Position numbers and translations under genes: made by a program. From positions 4,094,701 through 4,158,700 of the forward strand of contig OZ038450.1 in NCBI GenBank assembly GCA_964036195.1: a stretch of 64,000 nucleotides of DNA, written 5' to 3'. Each line of letters opens with the position of its first letter. Position 1 is the stretch's first letter. Positions 10,601 to 20,000 of the stretch are shown here, one piece after another. Under the pieces are notes generated by a model, which was given only the letters and a program-made list of their open reading frames with translations, ran no database searches and was not told the DNA's origin. The DNA comes from Sphaerolaimus hirsutus (Eukaryota > Nematoda > Chromadorea > Monhysterida > Sphaerolaimidae).

Positions 10601-13600
10601 TGAAGCATTGTGTGGATTTTTATAGGTATGGTGTAACATCTGCATATTATTTAATTCCCAAATCAAGTTCCTGTGTGTACGCAATCTTCATGCTGTTGCT
10701 TAAATTTTTCATGTTGTTTTCCTTGAAACTTTAACGGAACATTTTTGCACAGGAAACATCTTTCTGCATTTATCTTTCTTGACCATGCAAAATCAAAATG
10801 CTGGCCATACTCATTGCTTGACAATGTCTGCTATGACTGGTTCACCAAATGTAAATTTCCATGAATTTATGTACCAAGGAGACAATGAAATTGTCATGTG
10901 TGTGACCGCTGGGGAAATGCGGCTCACACAGCCACTTCAACGCGTGTTTGACTGGCAAGCTCCCCATCGCGAAAAGTGAGAATTTTCATGGGTTCAGTGT
11001 AAAGATAGTGCACAATGACCAATACTCTTTTCAGCTTGAGTGAGTCTGTCCTTCTATGGGGAAATACAGCCTTTGGGAACGACCAGCCACTGTTGGCAAT
11101 AACTGGCCATGTGGCACCGATTCAACATTGCCAAGTCCATGGCACTGGCACCTCAATACAGGAAACAGCCCACTGCCTTCCCAATAGAGAGCCGTCGACT
11201 TCACCAACTGATTTTACTTATGACCCGCATCTTTCCGTTGGCCCTCCCATGCATGTGACCACGCGAGTTATTAATCCAAATAGTATTCCTATCACTGTTA
11301 CCTTGGAACAGACTGGCAATTTCGTAGATATTAAACTGCAATTTTAAACGATAATGGCTCCAATTCTGCGTTGAGTATTATTTTTCCGCTTTAGGCCAAA
11401 CGTAGTAATTCCAACAACAATATGTGCTAAATCTAGTTTGTATTAGCTATCACTTTTTATTGTGGTACAGGTGAACCACGACGCGTATTAATTTAGTTTC
11501 TAGTGTAAATTGGGTGCAGCGGTCTAAAGTGCCAAGCCTACGTCCCTGGGACTGACCAAAGCACCCATTGTGTACGTTTTGATATCGCTTTTCTGAAATT
11601 TTCTTCTAGTAAGCGCAGTCAATCAGTTGCACGCGGCGATTTTTGGTAATTGTGTGGAGGTAAACCATTTGAGCCATGTGTTTTGTGAAGTTAGCCGCGA
11701 ATTTGATCAGCAGTTGCGCTTGTGCCACCAAGATTAAATGTCATTGTTTTTGTGCTTGCGATTAGGCTGAGAATTGTTAGCCGAATGTTTTTTGCCGCCG
11801 GGATCCCTTTTGTGAATTGTTGTATTTCGTGCTGTTGTGAATATTTTCTAGCCTTTGTAGTTGGTTTCACTTAGTCGCGTTTAGTTTATATTTTTAGTGG
11901 CATTCCACTTGTCTTACGGTCTCACTTACTGTTCTCATGATTCTTGCCTTAAATTTTTTCTTGCCATAATTACAGATTCTGTTTCGACGCTTTATTAGGG
12001 TGCTTCCAGTGCACATGTTTGCGTATTTTTCAGGGCTCCACTTGCGATCTCGTAGCAATTGTAACGTACTTTAAACATTTACCTGCAATACACCGCAACG
12101 CTTTAAATACATGAAAATATCAACGTTCCTTGATAACAGTATATAACACCCTCTTCGCCGCTGCTGCACTGACTAACCCGCGCTTTTAGAAAAGGGGGGA
12201 GGAAGTGTAATGCCTGTTCGTGCTGGGCCAGCGCTCAAAAGGTCGGTATAGTATGTAATGCGATAACTGACGGCGGGCCACCAAAGTGCCAGACCCATGT
12301 CTCTGGGACGGTGACCCAGCGGCAATTAACGCATGACAGCCCTAATTATGGCGCTTTAGCCGCCGGAAATGCCATACTGGCCATCTTTAGACCAAAGCGA
12401 CGTCATTGCGACGTCGCCCTATATGAAACCTAACTTATAGGGAACTTACGGCGCAACGAACGCCAACTATGGTAATTGGCGCCAGACCACCAAAGTGCCA
12501 GACCCACGCCTCTGGGACGGTGATTAGGCGCGAATTGCCATAGAACTGTATGTCGATGGCGCTATGTTGCCAACCCTAATCGGCAAAACGGCCTGGTTAG
12601 CCGTATTTAGTCGTGAAAAGTCCCGGGTGACGTCATTTGACACCACCGGGAACGGAGCCTAACTTTTGTGAAACTTACGGCACTTTCATTAAAAAGAAAA
12701 GCAGCGCCGGTCGAAAAACTGTGTTTTCTGAGTATGGTGGCCGAACAAGCGCCGGTGGACGGTTCCGACGGCCGCGACAGCGTCGCGCCGCCGCTATTCG
12801 ACACCCGCCGACTGCCGGAACCCGGGAGAGGGGGATTTTTAGGTGATTTTGGGGATTTTCGTAGAGCGTCGAATCGGCCACTCTTGGCCGAGTGCCAACT
12901 TTTGGAAAAGGGCACCGAGAGCATTTTTGAGGGGGGCTAAGTGCTGCCGCCGTGTTTGGGCGACAGTTCATTGTTCAAAACTTATAAATCTCCCCTACCC
13001 AGTCCCCGTGAGCGTCGACAGCGGTGGCCGCCGTAAACGTCTGCGGAGCGACAGAACTTCGGCCGCTCAGAGAGTTTTGGTGGGAGTGGCCACCAGAAGG
13101 GATGGCCCCGATAGCTCCTGAAGCCTACGTCCTTCGGAGTAGAGACGGGTCACCCCTTCTGGAGGGGTATGTGCCTTAAGTAAAATTAGTAAAATAGGGA
13201 GCGGCCTTGATAGCTCCTGAAGTCTACGTCCTTCGGAGTAGAGACGGGCCAATCCCAAGGAAATTGGAAGAATGCCAAAAAGGCAGTTTTTGTGTGTAAT
13301 TTGGCACATATCCCGTAGCCACTGCTGCCACAGGGAGGAGTTTTGTGATGTTTTAGGTTGTAGGTGTAGGTTTAGGTTGTAGGCTCGCGGTAGGTGCCGC
13401 GGTGTGTGATTTACAGCGTATATATTTGTGTTTATTTGTATCCAATTACCTACCTAACCCCCTTAGTTGTGATAACTGCATGTGTTTTGTGATTATGTTT
13501 TGTGTTTTGCACTTATTTCTGTGTTTCGCACGTATTTCTGTGTTTTGCACTTTTGCACGTCGTGTTTAGTTTTACGTTGGCCGATTGGTACGCTGGTTTG

Positions 13601-16600
13601 GACGAGCTCACGTTTGAGCAATTACGGTTGTTTTTGTATTTTTGGTCCTTTTGCAGTTGCTTGCAGTTTTCAAGTAGCCTGTGGATTTACCCGGCTTGTT
13701 TTTAATTACATCATGTTTAAATTGGAGAGTCTCGCTCAGTTGAGTCATTTTTAGGCTGTTAGTTGTGCATTTTACATTTGGTAGGCTACTGCAGGTATTT
13801 TACTTTCTAGTTTGGCACAGTTCCAAGTTTGGTTTTATTAGCTGGCTGAGTGCCAGAAGAAAGGTGTTCCTGAATGTCAAGTCACCATTCCCTTTTGTTC
13901 CATTAAAAAGTAGCCCTTGTGGCACATGGCTTTGTTCAGCTGAAGTCACTTATTTTCGGTACATTTTTGAATGCACTTTCGTGATTGGTTGGCTCCGCCC
14001 AGCTGCAAACCGGTTTTGGGCACTTCAAACCTATAAAATAGAGCCCCAATCTTGTGATTGTCATCAGTCTATTCAATCCAATTCTAATTACTAAGTCAGT
14101 GATTTACCAGCTGAAATGAGCCTACCCTTGGTTATTCATTCTCTGCTAACTCTGGCATAGGCCTTCTCTTCCCTCTGCACGGTGACATTTAGGTTCACAG
14201 GGGCAGGAGTGGCCACACAGAGCTGCCAGTATAGCTAAGATAGGGTGTTGTATGGGGAGAACCCACCATCTGTGATGCTTACTGTACGTCTGGACCTCTG
14301 TGGACTTGTTTTAGGCATAGTATAAGCTGAAGTAGGCTGTACACCTATTGACTCGCTCTAGGCTTTCGTAAGGGCCCAAACAGTTGTGCTACGTCGTCGT
14401 AGAATTACTTTTGATAGTGGTGCTGTGCCAAGCTAGGATTTAAGTACCTGGTCTTGTGTGGTCTCTTACCAGTGCATTGTACTGCTATCCTCACCTGTCT
14501 GGTTTAGCTTATATGACCCTGAGTGTTATTTAGTCATTTTTATGTTAATGTTCTGATTTGGAGAGTGGAAAGGTAAATTGGAAATACTTAAATACTTTGG
14601 AAACCTTATTTGCAACGTTATCCGAGAAACCCAATTAGTGTAATTCAAGCTTACTCCGGTGCAACGAATTCTCTACTCAATCTATTGGCTCATTCCAGCT
14701 AGTGGATCTAATTGCTTCTAAATTCTAATTTGTGAAATCATGATGGAAGTCGCTTTTGTTTGCTTGCATTCGAGTGATGTTCAGTTGTCGGTTTTCGAAG
14801 CATGGGCTAGTCTTGCTTCTGTTTCTGAAAGCGCGCCAAGTTCTGAAGGTTTCTGGGAGGTTGATGATTTGGAAACGGGCCCAGTTTTGGATGGTTTTGA
14901 ATCCGTGTCGGAATTGTTGCAGATTCAGCGAAGGGCCACGTATGCGGAAAAGGTTCAGGGCGCCGGCAATTTTGTCATTGATTCTGTTTTGCCCAATGGC
15001 GAAGTGATTTGTGATGCGTCTCAGCAGTGGTTGCTTGATCACTTGATCATGGAGCCAGCTTTTATTGAGCCCGGAATTTGTGGTGTTTTTGAGAAAACTG
15101 CTGAAAGGCTGAAGAAAGTTGTGCAGCCTAAAAACCTTTGGTATTTGGTGGGCAAGAAGGGGAAATTACAGCCGCACGTGATTAGCCGCAAGCTTTTGCA
15201 ATTTGCGCGACCGGACTTTGTTAGCTGTGGCAACCAAGTAGACCGAAAAGTTCCGAAGCCTACGTCCTTCGGAATAGCTAGGTCGAAAGGCACCAAGCTG
15301 GTGAAGTTTGGCAGACAGGATTCCCGCGCACGCGCCAGGCGTAGGGCTTGTAGGGCAGTTGTTAAGCGTCCAGTGGACATCACGTCGCTCGTTGAATTGT
15401 CAGAATTGTGCAATTATTTAGTTGGCGTGTTGCCATCGTTTGTCGTTCCACGGGTGCAGAAGGTAACCAAGTCCCCTGTTAGGTGCTGTAGATTTGGCGT
15501 AATTAGGCAGGATGGGTTGCATGAGCGCATCGTTGAGAGTTCTGACGAACCAGGACACTGTCCAAGGTGTTGCTATCTGGCCCATAATGGTGATGTTGCA
15601 AGACCCGGGGGTGTATCGTATTATACTAGAGGCAAGGTTGCAAGACCGGGGGGTTATTCTATTATAGGTGCCAGATTAAAGAAACCATGCGCTTTTTGGT
15701 AGCCAGGTTTATTGTATTTGTATGGTGCGCCAGTCTGATTCACCGAAAGATATAACATGCCAGAAAAATTTGTCAATTCATGTAAAATATAAAATGCCTC
15801 GTACTCCAAATAATTCACGAGTTGCTCAACCTCTGCAAAAAGGGCCTGTAAAATGAACTGTAAAATATCGAATGTCATGCAAAGTTTTAAAAGTATGCAA
15901 AGTGACAAAATGACAAAAATCCAGTAGAGATATAAGAAAACTTGACAATTTACATGACTTTTGACACTTTTCATGACATTTGACATTTCGCATGACATCA
16001 GACATTTTGAAGTCGCCAGCTACCCCATTCAATGTAAATAAGTATTCAATCTTAACCACTCGATCCCCACGCAGGTGTCAGCGCAAAAGAGTAACAAGGA
16101 TCTGACGGGGCGTCTGGTCGAGCTAGGATTGGTGGAGGAAACCAGGGCGAACGTGGTCAGGGATTGGCTCAGGGCCAGGGCCAGTAGGAGCAGGAAGCGT
16201 AGGATCACTGTGGATGACATTTGCTATGCTATCTATAAATATGGTGAGTTCTGGGGGGTTGGGTGAAAAGCGCCAAGACTTTGGCACCAAGCGCCAAAAG
16301 CGCCACAGCAAAATAGCAGAGTTGTTAAAAGTACTGAAAAAATTTCAAACTAAATGTAAATGTGAAGTATATTTTTTTATTCACCCCTGGCCCTGAGTTT
16401 ACAGCAAACCTTTAAAAATGTCACTTTTACTCATGAGAAAACATCAGCAAAATACTTTCTCTTTCCCCTCTATGTCATGAAAAATACAATTTAAAAAAAA
16501 CCTATGCGAAATACATTTTCTGTTCTTGAGTATTAAAAAAAGTACGTATAAAGGTGAGTACGGGTACTTTCTTTCCGAGGAAATGTAATCATATTTACGC

Positions 16601-16754
16601 AGTACTAGACTTCGAGTATACACATTTTTTGAGTAAACGTAAATACGCTTTAACAACTATGCAAAATAGCGCCATTGTGATTTTAGAACACTAGCTGGGT
16701 ATGTTAGGCTTTCCTATTTTGAAAATTGTGTCGATTTTAGGACGCCTTCAGTGA
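7607..16754 (+). CDS. Unrecognised multi-exon gene
   Basis: Exons supported by GT-AG sites and matching phases: 7607-7660 (ATG), 7889-7977, about 8873-9074, 9359-9439, 9631-9700, 10176-10277, 16075-16243 and 16741-16754 (TGA). From 8873 onward every junction is phase-consistent. The link from 7977 (phase 2) to 8873 (needs phase 1) is not, so one exon between them is missing or the ends differ. The protein is Ala/Leu/Arg-rich and helical (short marks: AERLVDSLHAVIT, LTLAELRDLLPHLAGRV, VVRDWLRARASRSRKRR), suggesting a soluble helical-repeat or adaptor protein with a basic C-terminal patch, possibly nuclear. I could not place it in a family. Intron 9440-9630 is an introner, and the 5.8-kb intron 10278-16074 carries two extra ORFs. 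Confidence 0.5.
9440..9630 (+). mobile_element. Introner: inverted-repeat element that is exactly an intron
   Basis: The intron starts GTGCCACTCCCAGATCCTG and ends CAGGGTCTGGGACTGCCCCAG; the two ends are complementary, and the arms continue with TGTAAAATG words. Joining the exons (GAAGACAG | GGAGAAG) restores an open frame across 9359-9700. CAG lies on both sides. Element boundaries and splice sites coincide to the base. Confidence 0.8.
10785..11347 (+). CDS. Two-exon ORF inside a host intron, about 168 aa
   Basis: ATG at 10785; exons 10785-10975 and 11035-11347 (TAA) are joined across a 59-bp intron with donor gtgag and acceptor ttttcag, restoring one frame (REN|LSES). The product is rich in His, Thr and Asn with beta-strand-like stretches and ends in a run of alternating hydrophobics (VTLEQTGNFVDIKLQF). 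The start is uncertain: an upstream AG at 10751 could extend it. Lying on the same strand inside a 5.8-kb intron, it may be an element-encoded protein together with the ORF at 14740. No family recognised. Confidence 0.4.
11401..14700 (+). other. Long non-coding interior of the 5.8-kb intron
   Basis: No convincing exon. Five copies of a hairpin lie here: 11532-11549, 12289-12306, 12498-12515, 13115-13139 and 13214-13238. A sixth is at 15251-15274. Two of the copies (13115 and 13214) lie in a roughly 100-bp tandem repeat. Around 12260 and 12470 the hairpin is embedded in a longer similar block (CCACCAAAGTG before it, GGGACGGTGA after it). Confidence 0.55.
14740..15702 (+). CDS. 320-codon uninterrupted ORF within a host intron
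   Basis: This is the longest uninterrupted frame in the window, in a genome where other exons average about 130 bp, so it is probably selected or recently active. The N-terminal half is acidic (SSEGFWEVDDLETGPVLDGF). The middle is strongly basic (KLVKFGRQDSRARARRRACR). Near the C-terminus there is a CPRCC motif and a short duplicated VARPGG unit (about residues 287-310). A strongly basic segment plus a Cys cluster would suit a nucleic-acid-binding protein of a mobile element, but no transposase, reverse transcriptase or capsid motif was found. The covarying hairpin at 15251-15274 lies inside the coding frame. Start: first ATG of the frame (14740; a second ATG follows at once). Confidence 0.5.
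   Translation: MMEVAFVCLHSSDVQLSVFEAWASLASVSESAPSSEGFWEVDDLETGPVLDGFESVSELLQIQRRATYAEKVQGAGNFVIDSVLPNGEVICDASQQWLLDHLIMEPAFIEPGICGVFEKTAERLKKVVQPKNLWYLVGKKGKLQPHVISRKLLQFARPDFVSCGNQVDRKVPKPTSFGIARSKGTKLVKFGRQDSRARARRRACRAVVKRPVDITSLVELSELCNYLVGVLPSFVVPRVQKVTKSPVRCCRFGVIRQDGLHERIVESSDEPGHCPRCCYLAHNGDVARPGGVSYYTRGKVARPGGYSIIGARLKKPCAFW
15770..16030. mobile_element. Degraded introner-family copy
   Basis: It carries the family words TGTAAAATG, ATGTCATGCAAAG, TGACACTTTTCATGACATTTGACATTT in inverted arrangement just upstream of the exon at 16075, but the terminal GTGCCA/TGGCAC blocks are eroded. Confidence 0.45.
16317..16663. mobile_element. TIR element AGAGTTGTTAAA
   Basis: AGAGTTGTTAAAAGTACTG at 16319 is matched by TTTAACAACT at 16649. 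The interior is rich in ACG/TAC words (GTACGTATAAA, ACGTAAATACG). Related elements are at 41850-42052 and 43745-44420. Confidence 0.5.
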
Positions 16755-17068
16755 GAAGAGACAAGGCTTAGCGGAAGGAAGTAAATTGGTTGTTGATGGA
16801 TGCTGACTAAAATTCTACGATGTAAATTAAAGTATGATGATTCCAAGTGATGTGTGAAAAGTGCATGATTTCAAAATGAACACAAGGGTTAGACAATATG
16901 ATGGAATAGGTTTTCAAAATTCATGAAACTTCACAAAAATTGCAAGGCAATGATAGCAGTCAACAAAATTGGAGATAAATCACAATCTGCAGCACCAGAT
17001 ACGGCACAATAAATATCAAGGCACATAAATATCAAGGCACATAAATATCACAAAAATCGCCGACAAAA

Positions 17069-20000
17069 TCAGCACGCGCCCTTCATGTAACCCTCGACAA
17101 AAGAATCCCTCTCATTGACCCGATTTCTCATTTTCAGCGCGGTGCTATAAGAAAGTTCCCCCTTCAACTCAGACGACTCAATCCATTTCATTTGCTCCCT
17201 GTTTATAGCAAAAGCGAGTTCCCGATTGTTTCTCAGGGAGTTCCCGGTGCTTTCTAATGCGGCGTCGATAATTTTTTCGGCATTTTCCGGCCCTGCGCTA
17301 ACTAAAGTGTCGATGCACGAATAGTAGGCGGGCATTTTCATGGCCATGCAGTCTTTTTGGTACTTTGCCTCGTACAGCTGGAAAAATCGAGTTTTGGTTA
17401 AGTTTTGTAATGATTGTGTTTGGGTGGGCAGAAAGTGTGGGAAGAATTGAGGAATTTTTTATTTGAAAAAGAATTTTGGGAATTATAATTGATTTTGTTT
17501 TCTGATTGTAAGAAATTTTGTTGTTTAAACATTTTGTTTTGTGAAAGAGCCTGAGAAAATGATGTCCGATTTGGGCTATTTGGGCGCTTGTAATCCTGTT
17601 CTTCAGCGGAAATTTTTAGGATAATATCAAAAATGTTTTGGAGTCTTCGTGAGGGTCAAACATGTGGCTCGAATCCTATAGCAATTCGAAAAATTCTGTA
17701 ACAAACAACAACTTTGGTTTGAGTTGCAGTAAAATAAAGCTTGAGTAAAGTTCCAACCAGTTAACGCTTTAGCGCAGAACACAAATTTCTGTCAAGTCCC
17801 AATGCACCTACAAGTGTCAACCGACCATACTTTGCACCAACTTCACCAAAAAAATTATCTCCAAAATATGAATCCGTCAACTCACCCTATGCGCATCAGA
17901 CGCGAATCCCTTCGGATCGCGTTCGAAACAGTCGCCGACAAAATCTGCTGGCTGGTCATCATTTCCACTTCTCCTGCGGCCACTTCTACAAGAACTGAAA
18001 TCTCTCCGGTTTTCCCAGCCGAGTTTTGGCGTGATGCCAACACAGGTGCTGCCCCGCCGACCCTCGTACCAATTGCCTGGGTGTTTAGGTGGACAAATAA
18101 TATTTATTTATTTTTAGATGAGCAGTGCAGTGCCCTTTTTGCGCGGAAAATGCAGTGTGTACCTACTGATTTTACTCAACTGTATACAAAGTGGACGTTT
18201 TTTGCTGAATAAAGTCACCTGAAGAGTTCTGCACCAAACCACTCAAAGTGAGAGCATGTTTTTCACGTGACGGAAATATGATGGGCAAAATGATTTACAT
18301 TCGGTGGAATACGGTGGATTTCATTGGTCAGTGTGTGGCCATATCTTTAATTACGAGTAGATACATATTTCCAGTGCCCCGCTACTTAAATATGTAAATA
18401 TTTATGTCCTATGATATGAGTTTTTTCATGACTGAAAAAATTATATGAAGGCGAATCGAAATTTCTATGAAACTTTGTAATTTTTAGTGTTTCGTGAAAA
18501 AAAATTCCAGAACAGATTTAGGTAGGCAAATTATGATGAGAGGTAATAACAAGTATACTCGACGGACCGCAAGGTATGCGCCCAAAATTATTCATGTCTT
18601 GGTCGATAACGCGCGAGCTGGGCACTTATGTACCTATACACTTTCACAAAAATATAAATATTTTTTTCAAGAAAAAGGCGGAGTCGCGTACAAACAGGGA
18701 ATGTATTTTCCCGTCATGTTTTTTCTTTTTTTTGTGGAATTATTTTTATTTGATTAATGATGACGTCATGATGGAGTGTTTCCTTTAGAAAGATTCATAG
18801 TATGCGTTCCGCCGAGTATACTATTTTTGCATCCGAAAACGCGTCAAAGAATTTCAACCCACGTTGATCGAATGTCGATGTGGAGCAGTTTTCCCTGGGA
18901 TCAAACAAATCTCTGAAGTATTGCTGCAGTTTTGATAATGGCTCCGGTCTGCACACTCCGCTGCCAGATGAGCCGCCGCCCGACCCGACGCCAGTGCAGC
19001 AGCTGAATTAATTTTGTTAATTGACTTCGATTTAGGATACCGTATTTGCTTGAATAATCCCCCTGGGGGATGTCAAACTCGTCAGACTTTTTTGAGGGGG
19101 AACTAATCGAGGGGGGGGATTATTCGAGGGGGATTATTATTTCGTCAACAATTTCAACCATGTTTCTATCAACTTATTTGATGAAATATGCTTTATTCAC
19201 CTGAAAACGTGCCATTTTTGTTCAATTGGGCACAATAAATTGAGCAAATCTCCTTAAGGGGGGGGGGGGTTGGTTCGAGGGGGGGGGGAGATTATCATTT
19301 CCTCACTCGTCTTACAGGGGGGAATTATTCGAGGGGGATTTTCGAGGGGGGAATTATTCAAGGGGGGAACTATTCAAGCAAATACGGTGTATATGTTTTT
19401 AGGAGCAATTAAGGAGAGAGGGGGGTTCAGTTGAGGAGCCCAATTCCCATTTTCAGCTGAGCAGTATTTCGCAATTTTTCTTCAATAATTCGATAGATTC
19501 AGTTACTTTATTGACCCCTCCCGTTAGCCACACTCATGCACTTGACATTTGACAGGGGATTGTACTAAACTCCTGACATTTTGCATTGACAGTTGACATT
19601 TTACAGGGTCTGAGAGTGGCCCCTGGTGGCAGTTCTGAGCCCCGTAAAGTGTAAAGTCAAGTGAGACGTTTTTTATTACAAAAATAAAAGTTTTTATTAT
19701 TTTACTGAAATTTTGACACTTGGCGCCAAACATTTGACACTTGCCCCTTACACTTTACAGAGCTCAGAACAGACACAAAAACCCAAAATCCACCAACCCC
19801 CATGATTGTAAACTTATAAACATCACCCAGAACTCACAGAACACCTTGAGCCACCTGAGTGCGGGGCACTTGTTTTGCCAAGTACCGGCGCATGGCGTCC
19901 GTGTAGTTTGGCACCTGCCATTTACTTGGGCGCACTCCGTTTCCAGGAACGGCAGCGACGCGTTCACGCCGTATTTTGGCACGCAGCATCTGAGAGTGGG

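Noticed and set aside
11532-13240. Hammerhead or similar self-cleaving ribozyme
   Set aside because: The repeated hairpins lack the CUGANGA and GAAA core segments; only a stem-loop with conserved loop is supported.
13067-13309. Minus-strand frame with an internal duplicated peptide
   Set aside because: The duplication is the tandem hairpin repeat at 13115 and 13214; no start or splice support.
17802-18212. 136-codon frame on the plus strand
   Set aside because: It is antisense to the exon 18076-17886, whose boundaries are phase-consistent with its neighbour; the plus frame has no splice partners.
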